Origin: Schistosoma mansoni
Taxonomy: Eukaryota > Platyhelminthes > Trematoda > Strigeidida > Schistosomatidae
NCBI RefSeq assembly: GCF_000237925.1
Contig: NC_031502.1
Coordinates: 53,457,120-53,521,119, forward strand
Direction: 5' to 3'
DNA length: 64,000 bases
Both the position numbers and the translations under genes were made by a program. Position 1 is the stretch's first letter; every line of letters begins with the position of its first letter. The notes beneath the pieces were generated by a model. It worked only from the letters and a program-made list of their open reading frames with translations, did not search any database and was not told the DNA's origin. Of this stretch, positions 46,340-58,400 are shown piece by piece.

Positions 46340-46700
46340 CATCCTGATGACTGTTACTAGATAACGGTTGTTGCCGTTACCTAATGGTGTATAAATCAGA
46401 AGGCGAATATAAAGTGTTGATTACGTTTATTATTGCACCACGCACAGATTGCCAAAATTATATGTACACTAAGCAGCATGAAAGCGTTGTGCCGAAAAGC
46501 AAGCCAGCAAGAGAGTGACTGAACAGGATTAAGATGTACATATACATACATAGTGGGATGAATGAATCATCGAGTTAAGTAAGCGACTGACATTAAAGCT
46601 GGCAGAATAAATATATGCTTGGGCAGTGAGCAATGCTCAAGCATACAATATTCATACATGTGCAACAATAATAAACGTACAATGATATAGATAAGTTGTT
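46340..46700. repeat. Candidate LTR-like or dispersed repeat
   Basis: A block of distinct composition with GTATAAATCAG (TATA-like), CGTTGTGCCGAAAAGCAAGC and AATAATAAACG. There is no second copy in the window, so the call is weak. Confidence 0.25.
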
Positions 46701-48729
46701 ATTGTACAAATGACTTTGTCTGTTAAATAAATTAACAAAAGGGCTTAACCAAACCGAATGTGAACAGACTCGGATGCACCTGAGCTGCCATAAGAGTAAT
46801 TCTAGATTAAAATGTGATTGTAGTAAATTAGTGATAAAAATTCGTGTTAGGACGAGACAAAAAACTTAAGATCATGTATCAATTTAGTTTGATAGCTGTT
46901 CAATATGGTGTGTAACATATACCGTTTAATAATTTAGTGAAAATTCATTTTTGTATTGCCGTCCTGTCATTTACGTTTGCCATTAATTGCATAATCATGA
47001 ACTACCAGTAAAATTTGTATATAAATCAATGTATTTAGTTAATAAGCTAATATTGTGTTCTTTTTCTTTTTGGGTGAGTGGGCGTAAAATCATTATCGAT
47101 CGTCTGTCTTTATCACCTTTTTTGTGTTAGACAATTATTAATTTTTTTCCTTTTTAAGTACCATTTCCTGTGGTTATATCAAATTTCTCTTCTACAACTT
47201 AAGTAAGATTGATCACAAGGTCAATAGGTTTCATGTCTAGCAAGACATCTTCAAGCAATTTAGCTAGAACCCATTACTCTGTATATTTAATTTCAGTCAA
47301 TCTAAGATCACTGATGTCATCGTTATATCATTGCTTTACTGTCGACTGAATCGACTTCACAGATGGCAGTTTCACATTTATTGTACAAACATTAGTTATT
47401 AATATTATTCAAAGTATTATTTCGATTTTCGACTCCTTAAAGATACATCATCTCTTTTGAATTACATCTATTAAACTAATATTTATTATTCATTGGTGAG
47501 CTTCATTAAAGATAACTACTTCAAATGCCAGTCTTTGTAATGATGTCATGACTATAGTAGTCTTGATTAGTTGGTCTTTTACTTTTAAACAGGATTCATG
47601 TTATATCCTAATTAATGATTTTGTAATACTCCATTTTTATTTAACATTTTGGTATTTTGTACGGAAATCGCATTACAAAAATATCATCGTTTCTGAATTA
47701 CAATTTACTTATCTCCTCAAAAGTCTCAAACCGAAGGAATTCGGATGTAAGTAATAACTTTATATCTATTGCTTTATAAATCTTTAAAAAATGCCAACGT
47801 TAGCTTATCAGTTAATAGTAATTAATTTCATACTGTCTGTTAGTAATTAGGATTATACTGAGTGTCTGACTACTATATGTTTTCTTTAAGGATTCATGAT
47901 TTTAGGTTTTATCCGTTGTAGAGTTGTCGGTACGCACTGATAAAAGAACTGAACTTAGGCGAAACAGTTATCTAATGATCCCATGCTTTTAAGAGTTTCC
48001 CAACTCACTCTATGATGAGAATTATATTCTAATAAATTAAATCCCCACTAACAACATATTTAAGTTAAACAAGCTTCTCTTATTGCAGTTCAAGAAGCAA
48101 ATATTTTCGACGCAACAAGACAGTAAATCAAGGTTATCTATAAATGACTAATTCTATAAACCCAGTTTTTCAAACCAATTAACGAAAGCTAACTTCGGTA
48201 GATGAATTAATGTACCTGTACTATGGGTACAAAATGGTATCTGTAACACAGTAGAAAACAAACTCTACAAATTTTTAGTTTCCATTGTCAAATTATCTTG
48301 AGTTTGTGCTTATACACTAGTGGCAGATGTCACTTACTTTCATCATAAATATAAGTGAATCCTTTGTCTAATAAGTCGTTAACTTATGTTTCCCCTTCTT
48401 TCTTATCTTCCAGATTTGTACAAATATACTTCCCTTCAAAATTTTCCCTCTAGGCTTGAAGCAAACCAATCGATCGTTGGATATTACATATCTTTTCATC
48501 ATGTCTAATTATCGGTTAGCCAAGAAACGATTTACAACTGAATAAAACGTAAAGAAGTCAGTCAAACAACTGAAATAACATTTTCCAGTCATAGTTTTTT
48601 ATGAATCATTATTAAGACTATTAGCTTATTTCTAGTTGATAGAAATTTATTGTCGTCTATTCTCTTTTTTTGAGATGACTCTGAGCTGTCAGAATTAATA
48701 TTTCATGTTCTATATGTTATATCCCAGTG
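46701..48729. other. Spacer with no recognised feature
   Basis: A+T-rich; only short frames with no support. Confidence 0.5.
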
Positions 48730-49250
48730 AAGATTAAACTACGGGTAACTTCTGAGAACTATTTATAGACTAATATGATATATATATATATTCCTATTGT
48801 ATAACTGTTCAATAACTGGATTATGTATATCTATATTCCTTTTATTATAAGCTTCATTTTAACTTATAGATTATTATTACACGAATTACTATTCTTATGT
48901 TATACCCGGTTTATTAATTACAGTCTCTCATAATCATAGCCACATTTTGGCTTGATCCTGTATAAATTTTATTTTCCTATTTTATAATGTGATGGGATCT
49001 GTCTGACTGGTATATAAACCAAATATGTTTGAAATAAGTGAATCGCATAATGGAAGCTGTTATTGGTATTCGTGACTCAACTGTCAGAGCTAGGAGGACA
49101 AAGGACCAATAAGGATGTTAAGCTACTCATATCGGTCGAACGTCATTGGTTTGGCACAGTAAGAATATGGTATAAGTCGTATTTCGATTGGCGAATAAAT
49201 CATGTGATAATTAGCCGGACTTTAGAGTCACAACGCCTATACATCATAGT
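48730..49250 (+). repeat. LTR-like dispersed repeat, copy 2
   Basis: It matches copy 1 in reverse, from AACTTCTGAGAACTATTTAT to TGGCGAATAAATCA. TGGTATATAAACC is a TATA-like core. A third copy follows directly at 49425, an arrangement like two LTRs or a tandem duplication. Confidence 0.55.
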
Positions 49251-49424
49251 TACATCTTTAATATTTAGTTCAAAAAAATTTTTTTATTTAATAAGTAATA
49301 ACAACTATTCATGTTTTCTTTCAATCTAAAAATAGAATAAATTTAATCACAATGATGTATTTTGTTTTACTCTTGAAACGTAGTGGAACTAGTGAGTTGT
49401 ACTGTGTTGTATCCCGAAGAGAAT

Positions 49425-49812
49425 TACGAATGGTAACTTTTAGGTCTATTTATGGATCAATGTAATATGCCTATTTCCTATTGTACAATTATTACGTAAC
49501 TGAACTATTCATATTCGTATTTCTCTTATCATTAGCTTTATTTTGACCTTTGACTTATTATCATACGATTCTTGAGTTATAATCAGTTTATTGATTACTT
49601 TGGTTTGTATAAAAACCCAGTGTGTTTGTAAATAATGATTGATACCACTGAGGCTGTTATTGGTGTTTTGGACTTAACTGGTTGGGCTAGGCAGATCGCA
49701 GGACCGGTTAGCACTGTAGACTGCTCGTACGGGTTTCGTGTGTCACTGTTCCAGTCGATAATTCGCTGCTTCCTAATTGGCGGTCTCATCACCTCACCCA
49801 TCAACTAATCAT
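49425..49812 (+). repeat. LTR-like dispersed repeat, copy 3
   Basis: It runs from TAACTTTTAGGTCTATTTAT to CATCACCTCACCCATCAACT, with TTTGTATAAAAACCCAG as the TATA-like core. A 69-codon frame on the minus strand probably belongs to the repeat, not to a host gene. Confidence 0.5.
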
Positions 49813-49862
49813 CCACTCGTCCACAGATATAACATACTGTTATGACAATTTTTGTTTTGGTA

Positions 49863-50198
49863 AGCAGAGATGGATAGTGGCTAGCAGTGGAATCCAGGAC
49901 GCGCGTTTCGTCCTATTTGGGACTCGTCAGCTGGATGTACCTGCATCTCAGAGTTGATGTTCACTCTGGGACTCGAACCCAGTACCCTCGCTTCAAACGC
50001 CACCGCGTTATCCACTCGGCCACTGAGTCCTGATAGCCACTTGCTTGTGCGATGGAGTGAAGTTTAAATTCATTCAGTATTGTGAATTAAGGCTATATTG
50101 AGGCAATACGCACAGTATGCACATATGCCAATTAGAGACTGACCAGTTGCAGTCCTAACAAATCGATGGGAAGATTCAAACAAACAATACTGAATGAA
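49863..50198 (-). mobile_element. Full-length family A (SMalpha-type) SINE
   Basis: Perfect 13-bp duplications TTTTGTTTTGGTA lie at 49850-49862 and 50199-50211. Reading the minus strand from 50198: the head with TTTGTTTGAATCTTCC, a repeat of the head end (ACTGAATGAATTT), the tRNA-like block with intact A box (TGGCCGAGTGG) and B box (GGTTCGAGTCC), then the hammerhead tail ending in CTCTGCT. This is the cleanest copy in the window. Confidence 0.92.
49891..49937 (-). ncRNA. Hammerhead ribozyme, intact core (family A)
   Basis: The minus strand has ACATCCAG, CTGACGA, stem II GTCC/GGAC, GAAAC, loop GCGC, GTC and CTGGATT. Every consensus core base is present. It is the natural candidate for activity because the whole element around it is intact. 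Confidence 0.85.
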
Positions 50199-50651
50199 TT
50201 TTGTTTTGGTAGTTTAAAAAAAAACCTTTGAATTATTGTTAAAACTTTGAGATCCACAAAAATGTGTAGAGCGTACGAATCGGTAGTATTTTTCTTCCCC
50301 AGTATCATATTCTGTTCTCAAAGCCAACTATGAATAATAAGAATCGTATTAATGATAATAATTATATTAATAATTATACTGAATTCGTCTGAGTATAAGA
50401 CAATCAATGTATATAACAATATTATGGTATGCATAATCCGAAAATGGAATCCATGGTTGATTCCATGAACATTGTAAATGCAATGTCTTCTCAGAATACC
50501 TCCTTTAAAGCAGTATAAAATAAAAACTTATTCTGTTAGTTATTCAATGGAGATAATCAGGTACGACATTTGATTTTCAATTAATTCTATATTCGATTAT
50601 ATAGATTATAAACGTAAACAGGTAAATGCTTTTATATTATTTCTAACAATA

Positions 50652-50954
50652 TTATGAGACTGAAAGACAATAGGTGACTTCATTACCATAATGATCTATG
50701 ACACTTAGTTGAAATTTATTCATTCCAGTGTCAATATTTAAACGACCATGTAAACCACAAGGGTTGGGAAGTAGATTCTTAATTTTCTTTACATCAATAA
50801 TACTACTATTATTGGAATGTAGAATACACTTGACAAATGATGGTACATAGAGAAAAAATCTATCGAACAATACAATTATCTGTGAGAACTGTAAAACTAG
50901 CCATTCATAATCGGATTGTATATCAAAAAAGATTATTTCATATGAACCAAGCAA
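50652..50954 (-). CDS. Possible isolated exon, weak
   Basis: The middle of this frame (about 50890-50670) has a mixed, protein-like composition (for example IDVKKIKNLLPNPCGLHGRL) unlike translated A+T-rich spacer. An AG acceptor-like site precedes ATAATTGT near 50881, and a possible donor GGTAATGA lies near 50690. I recognise no family and found no neighbouring exon. It may equally be chance. Confidence 0.2.
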   Translation of the reverse strand: MLGSYEIIFFDIQSDYEWLVLQFSQIIVLFDRFFLYVPSFVKCILHSNNSSIIDVKKIKNLLPNPCGLHGRLNIDTGMNKFQLSVIDHYGNEVTYCLSVS

Positions 50955-51597
50955 CAGATAACTATTCGACTAGCTCTATTACTTAGGTTGGGATGGACAT
51001 AAATAAAAGTTGCTAAAATTTCGTCAATAACATTTGTTAGTGAAAAACGGTGTAAGTAAATAACTATAACAAATATGAATTGTTTTCGTAAGCTTAGTTG
51101 ATACTTTCTTATGTGAAATCGTTTGAGTTGGAAAATATTGAGCACCTGAGATACTTTTGAACACTTTTCCTAGAAGTAGACTATTATTAAACCTCTTCAT
51201 CCATGAACTTATGAATCCACTTTATTCTTACGTTAAAGTACAGAATAAGCTGCTGAATGATGAGATACGAGAATGAACAAATTGTAAGTGATTCAAGTGA
51301 CATTGTGTTTATCATTGGGAATGTTTAAGTTTCCTAACTCAAAGAAATTAAGCAAACAGTCAGATTTTTAGGTTTACACAAGTTGATGATTTAAAAAACC
51401 GACTCAAAATACAACAGTTTTCGGAGCTGTTTTTATAAAATGTTTATTGGATGTGTCTTTAAAGATTTTCTATTACGTTTACTACGCACACTTAATAAAC
51501 AACAATTCTAAAACATTATCCTTCAACAATCATCCTAAAGTAGGTATCATTACCAAGTTTTGATTTAATAATTTTGAATAGATTGAGCATTGGGTAG

Positions 51598-51858
51598 ATT
51601 GTTATAAATAAATTAATATATTTGTAATATCCCAACGAGTAGAAAAATTAGATTTTCTGACGTTTCATGACTCAGTGTAAGCCACTTCTTCAGAGAATAA
51701 ATAACCAAATTAACATTAATCCAAGTTTAAATAGTACAACGGAACAATCCAAGATTATTAGGTGATCAATCAAAAACAGGTCTGATTTATTCAGACGTCA
51801 GAAAATCTAATTTTTCTACTCATTGGGATATTACAAATATATTATTTATTTATAATCA
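51598..51858. repeat. Palindromic MITE-like element with near-perfect arms
   Basis: Arms 51615-51662 and 51796-51843 are reverse complements over 48 bp with one mismatch. The complementarity extends outward, with small gaps, to about 51598 and 51858. The 133-bp loop contains CAAGTTTAAATAGTACAACG. Confidence 0.75.
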
Positions 51859-53203
51859 TCCTAAAATTATAATACAAGAATAATCTGAATAAGTTAGATG
51901 CATACATTAAACATATTAGTGATACACTCATAATTTTCTCTTAATGCTCAAGTCTATTAGCTATCTATCTCAGACAGTAGTCTAAGAAATACTTAGAAAG
52001 AAATACGAGTAGATATACGGACAGGTTATCGGACTAATGTTGAACTTTTCTTAAGTACTAGGTCTATCAGTATACCAGTGAAATACATTAATATTTATTT
52101 ATGCCATCATCTTAGTTAAATAAACAAAACTAATTAATGGCTATTGGTTCTACAAAATAGAAAAAAACTTGATTGAAAACGTTTTAATATCACCTACAAT
52201 GAAGTAATAACCTTAGTTACTTCATTGAATAGTGAATTGAAAACTGAAAAATTCACTCCTTTTAAATTATCTACATAGTAATCTATTTTTCTTTCAATGT
52301 CAAAATAAATAAAACTGTAATTCATCAATATTAACTAAAAATAAAATGAAAAAAAATTGTCAACACATTGTCCATCATATTATGACATAAAACCCATTCA
52401 TTCATTCATTTTATTTTATTTCATACATGGAAACTCTTTATACTGTCTTTAATATTAATCATTAAAAGCATTACAGATCAGCTGATTTCTATTTTAGTAA
52501 CCATGTTACTAAATTAGTTAGTATTTATTTTAGAAACAAGAATAATTTTTTTTTCTTTTTTTTATACATCAATAAGTGTAGATGATGTCAACATTAAATT
52601 AAACAATGAGTAAGCATATACATATACATATATTACCTGTTTGAAGGTAGTCATATTACATAACACTTTTTCTTTTTCATCAAGTCATCATCAAGAATCT
52701 GTAAGTTGAGAAGTTGTTCATGCATAAAATTCTCATTATCTATTCATCGGTTGCTTTTCACTGATTTCATTTGTTTACTCTGATATCAGTAAGAAGAAAA
52801 ACAAAAGAGGAGAAACATTTGAAACTGAGAAGAAAACCATAAGGGAATATAGATATCAATATATATATATATATATACTGTGTTTGTATGCTTTACGTGT
52901 TAAGATAGAGACTTATTAACTAATAATAGATATAAAGTAGCCTGAATTGAATTACTATAGTAATAATAGTAAGGATTTTAAGAATAATTAAAACAAACAG
53001 ATGTTATAAATTAACACATGAACGACAAAATCAGATAATTACCTGATTAGTATTATGGTAATTGAGTATGGATAGTAGAAAAGAGAAAACCCAGTTATTT
53101 TTGAAGTTAACATTTGTTGAATTACTTATCTTGTTTGATAATAATTTTCATTTGGATAAACAAGAAAACATTTCACCTTTATTCTATTCTAAGAATCCTC
53201 AAC
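51859..53203. other. Spacer with no recognised feature
   Basis: A+T-rich, with a CATT repeat near 52395-52410 and a TA repeat at 52858. Confidence 0.5.
52858..52878. repeat. TA microsatellite
   Basis: About 10 TA units. Confidence 0.85.
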
Positions 53204-53215
53204 AATCTCATACAA

Positions 53216-53628
53216 TTTTATAGTTGAAATCATGAGTCCATTGAAGCTAAACCACTATGGAAAACCTGGAAGCACTGGATGGCTGTTTCGTCCTGTTGTG
53301 AGACTCCTCAACAGTGTACATCCACAATCCCACCTTGCGAGGCTCGAACCCAGAACTTATCAGTCTCACGCGCGAGCGCTTAATCACTAGACTACTGAGT
53401 TGACCGGCATCCAACGGTGTTAATGTCCAACTTCACCCAATCCACGAAATCGAGAAACCGTTCACCATTGTCTTCAGTGAGTTGATATCTCACAACAGAC
53501 TTGGTTGAACTCCACTGGTTACTGCTTCTCATTAGAACTCCAGGAAATATCTCTTGAAGCCAATCACTAGTGAGCATATGATTTCAACTATAAAATTACT
53601 AAAATCTCCACAAGAAACCCCTTCTGAT
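53216..53628 (-). mobile_element. Most complete family B SINE, with target-site duplication
   Basis: Perfect 12-bp repeats AATCTCATACAA lie at 53204-53215 and 53629-53640. Between them, left to right: truncated inverted end (TTTTATAGTTGAAATCATGA), ribozyme (TTGAGGA core, mutated), tRNA-like block, the spacer seen at 4700-4830 and 15900-16010, and the complete right end (GATTTCAACTATAAAATTAC to CCCCTTCTGAT). This copy defines the roughly 410-bp architecture. Confidence 0.85.
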
Positions 53629-53640
53629 AATCTCATACAA

Positions 53641-55019
53641 GTTTTCTGTGAGCATAATATCTCACCTTTTTCGGCTATTAGAGTTGAAATTGAGTGGTTC
53701 ACACCTTCAAAAGCAGTCAACTTATGATACCAACACAATGTTCGTTTAATGTCATCCATAATTTTCTACTTCATTCTCGAAATGACTGATCCTGGAGTTT
53801 ATGGCTTTTTATGATTATACATTACTGAAGAGTGCAGAACTGGATTGAAATAGATAGTCAATACTTTTTAGTTTTTAGAGCTTCTTTAAGCTGATATTAA
53901 TTCCGATTGATCACTAACTTCAGATCTATGTGAGTTAGTAGATTAGGTAGGTACCTTCTTTACTTATGCAGTTTTACAGCAAAATTTCAAAGTAAAAACT
54001 GCAACTACTTAATTTTAAAGCCCTGAAAAGGATGAAAATCTAACTTTAGATATCTGCATCAGTGTCACTAATTTTCGATGAAGCGATTTCTATATAGGGT
54101 GGAACGTGAGTCCTAGGTTTCTCTGCTAGCCACAATTGCACTTTACTAAAGTTTATAGTCAAAGATACTATCAATACTATCGATCCATATAGAACGGGAA
54201 TATGTCAATAGATCCTTGTTGTCAGTAACACTGAAAAAATGAAGCTCTTAAGAATATAATTTTGAAATTATTTGAATAATTTGTCCATTCACAATACCAG
54301 CTCAATGTGTATGCATACACTGAATTAGTAAAACCAGATAATCTTCTCTTTGTTTGAGCGACCGTTATTCCTCGACTGGAAAATGAGAACCGTAGATTAA
54401 ATGCATGAAAGATGTCTTTAATAATTATGGTTAATCTGTTTAGCAGAACGTCGTCATTTACATCTTTCTGAAGTTTGGGCATTGATCCATAACTTTTGGT
54501 TAGTTGTATGCATATATTTTCTTTTGGTTAAGAATGCGTTAAAAAAAGTCAAAACGTAGCTCGGTTTTATGAAACCTAGACAAATGATGACCATTTAATA
54601 GCTAAACCTTAGGGGGTCATAGTAGTTTTAACTTTGTTTGAAACTAAAAAAACTCGACAAGAATTACATTTTTTACTACTAAAAAGACAAATAGAACTTT
54701 TTGGAAGAACATACAAATAAAATTTGTTTTTGAATGCATATGAGAAACTTTCTTCATTTTTTACAACATACACTTGAAGAAGTTTTTAAAGATGAAGTTT
54801 AGAGCTTCCTGATGACTTAATCTTATTACCTTTTACGAAACTCAAGTTATTAAATGGTAAACAGTACGTTATAGCAAATCTCCTGCAATTAATTTTGATT
54901 ATAGTCAATTTTGTTGAGCCCTTTTATTAACTTATTTAAATGACAGTGTTATTCGAACAGTAAAAATTCGTCCATTTCTTTATATTATTACTATGATCAC
55001 TATCATATCTGCATAAAAA
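53641..55019. other. Spacer with no recognised feature
   Basis: A+T-rich; short frames only. Confidence 0.5.
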
Positions 55020-55092
55020 CGTAGGCTTGATCACATGTGACAGACTACGCACATATTCCTCACTCTACCTTAAATTTTAATCGCTGAAATGA

Positions 55093-55137
<45 letters not shown>

Positions 55138-55450
55138 TCGGATCTTAATAATTGCCTTTCCTTGCTTCGCTTTATCTTTATTCGATTTGACTATAAATCC
55201 GTCTCTGTATTCGATTGCTCGAGTGCATTAGTCTCTCAACTTCAATTCACTCTATGTGCATATATCTATGTTATTTGTGCTGTTCAATAATAAACGATTG
55301 TCGACAGTTCTTATTGCCATCTGAACACTTACACCGTTAGGATTTACATGATAAAGGTTATCAAAGTGATTGATAAAGGAATTATCTCTAAGCCAGTCCA
55401 CTACAACATAAATCACACATGCGAATTTATCGTTTGCATATCTTACATGC
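55020..55450. repeat. Candidate LTR-like repeat interrupted by a TA microsatellite
   Basis: It holds GACTATAAATCCGTCTCT (TATA-like) and CAATAATAAACG (poly-A-signal-like). CCTTGCTTCGCTTTATCTTT resembles the inverted TTCGCTTC-rich stretch at 61040-61090. Confidence 0.3.
55096..55137. repeat. TA microsatellite
   Basis: About 21 TA units inside the LTR-like block. Confidence 0.95.
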
Positions 55451-58400
55451 AAATATACAATAAGTATTTTTTAAAATGTTTGTACTACTATTTATACTAT
55501 TAAAATGTAGTATGGTCATATCTGACAATTAATATTACTTGTTTTATGTGCCATTAATATTCACTATTTTGCAAGGAATCATAGAGTTTCATATTTTGAT
55601 ACTCATCTGAAAAATTGTTATTGATAAAGTTTTATTCCATTTCTATTGATTATTTGTCTATGACAGTTTTTCTCTATAATGTATTATGTTTGTGTAAGAC
55701 AAAGCTTCGAAGATACACTGTAGTGTGATCTACCTATATCCATATAAGTAGTATATGGTGATGGTCAGATATAGAATGTATTTTGGCAGAAGATCGATAA
55801 GGAACGAACAGAAATGAAGCGCAATCGGTACGAAAATGCATGAACAATGAAATTAGAGAAGATGGATTGATATTTACAGAAGGGACAGTTAAGGATGAGA
55901 TAATTGATTGTTATTTTGCAAATTAACTGTTCACTGTATGGTTATCAGAATTTAGTGAAATAGTCTGTAATTTGTGCTTGAATACATTCGATTATCCCCA
56001 CTCGTGTTCTTGTTGACTACAACACCAATAGTAACTCTGAAAATTGATTGGCATAAGATATTACATTGCCCAGTTAGTAGGAAACTTATTTTAAGCAACT
56101 GATCAGCAAACATTTTTTTCACCAGAACTTTGGAGCGTCCTAATATGGAAAATTTATAGAAACGACTTCAGGGTGTTTAGTGGTGACATCTGAACTAAAA
56201 GCTAAACTACTTAAAACAAATGCTTCTCTTTGTTTTTTGTAATTCAACTGTTTTTGTAGAACAAATTGGATTGGGATGAGTTAGGAGAATTAAAATTTTC
56301 GAACTACTGAACATATTCAGGTGTAGCTGATTTAAAGTATATTTATGAACTTGAAAAGTGTGGATTTAGTGCAACTCATTCAAATAGTTCATATTAGTAC
56401 TAGTTAACCATCAAATCATTTAATTTCAAGAGCTAAGTAATCATGATGCCTTTAAAACAGATTTTCTACAGTTATACTAAAACAAGTGACAATGGAAATC
56501 AGAACGCTGACAGAAACTTATTCCTACGTATGCAGCTAAAGGCAGGGAGGTGCAAAAGGGAGATAAAAGCGAAGGATAACCTTTTAACTCAGTTTGACTC
56601 TTGTTAAGTATTTCTTTTACTTTTGATTCGGTGGATCAATTACTCAGCACTGTATTGACCCTATTTCCTTATGGCATTTATTCAGTATGATATCCTTCAT
56701 CATGATGTAATATGAGTTTTTTTTAGTATAACATGAAGCATTCATTTTGTTGTAACTCTGTTCAAAATCCATTTGTGTATTCCTCCTAATTCGGTTATAT
56801 GTGTAACTAGTAAAATGACTATCAAACTTTGGTAAAACCGACGTATAGATAAGTATTTTTGGTGAAAGTGGTCGTCGTGTTTTCAGAGGGTTAATAAAAT
56901 CTACATATGCCATCAGTTTTATCTTCTTTACTGAGTAGTGTAAATCTCAGTTTTCTGCTCTATTCCATTTATTAGTATACAACAGTTACCATATATTTCC
57001 AATGATGTACCTTGCTAAAAATAATCTGCGTTAAAAGCTAATGCTATCTGTCATCTAAAGAGCAGGAGGGATCCCTATCGTATCCGATAAACGATCTATT
57101 AATTCAGAAGTATGCCTAAATTTTTATATTACTGGCTGATCAGAGGACTAGTAATTTAGTAATCGTCCTCATTATAAGGTGGTTGAATGAATGTCAGGTA
57201 TATAGCTCCTGCCTTTCTGTATTCTTACAGCTCAAATGTATTTATTTATGAACAATTTTAGGATGTGAACGAAGGTTTTTACTCTTTCACTTAATTTATG
57301 TTATTTCATGTATGACGTACCCCTTTCTGAAACCTTTGATATGGCAATCAACCACTCTTCATGAGCTGTATCACTAATTTAACGCATGATTTTTTATCAC
57401 TTAAGTGAGTAAATGTTCACAAATGACAGTTTTTCGGGAAATTCTAATCGACATAGTATAATAAATACCTTTAGCGATCAATAATTTTTCTCAGTTCTGG
57501 TTTTCGTTGAAAGTGAATTCCTTCAGTGGTCTAGATATAGTCTGGTAAATATAATTGAACATCGAGTATGATGTTACATATTTATGATTTATCATAAGAC
57601 ACATAGTATATGATTCTATAGTTTGATGTTTCGAACGGGAAATATTTAGAATTATATAGTGATATCCAGTCTAAAGTGTTTAGTGGGTCGTGATTGAGAA
57701 TGCCCTAAATCAGTATGTAAGTTTGAAGGTGAGATGACAAGACAAACTAACAATCAAGGTGGAAACAAATGATTCTAAGTAGATTTACTCATAATAATAA
57801 TCTGTATAACGATTTATATATTTTTGTCGTGAAGAAAATCTGGTGATAATTTTGACTAAGCAGAACGTATTGATACTTTCCTGGAATGAGTAAACTTAGG
57901 TGAGATAGCTACGTACAAGATTTATCAGTCTGAAACTAAGGACACAACTCAAATATCACCATCAATAATACATTCACATTTTACAGCGGTTGGAAATAAA
58001 AGAATTTTCCATTTTCATGTTTATCTGTTTTTTGATCACACTACTTGGCATTTGAAAGTAGTTTGAGTAGTCTAACCATTTTTTTACTGGGGACATTCGG
58101 TAGGACTATATTTTATATACGACCTTTGAGCAACGCTAAGGTGACCTTGAGACAACTCACCTCCTTACTAGGTTCAAAAGAAGGCTATAACTTTATATGA
58201 GGAATTAGGATTAGGGTTTAGAGTTAGACGTCAGCTATAATCCCAAAATGCTACTTATTAACCAAATGGATGAATGAATTTCACGCCCGAATGCAAGACT
58301 TGCTATCCTTAATTTGGTTCGCCATGAATTGTAGTCTCTCCAGGATAGTTTTTTTGCGAAAATTAACTATCTAACCTATTCCTTTATTATTCTGCTTTTA

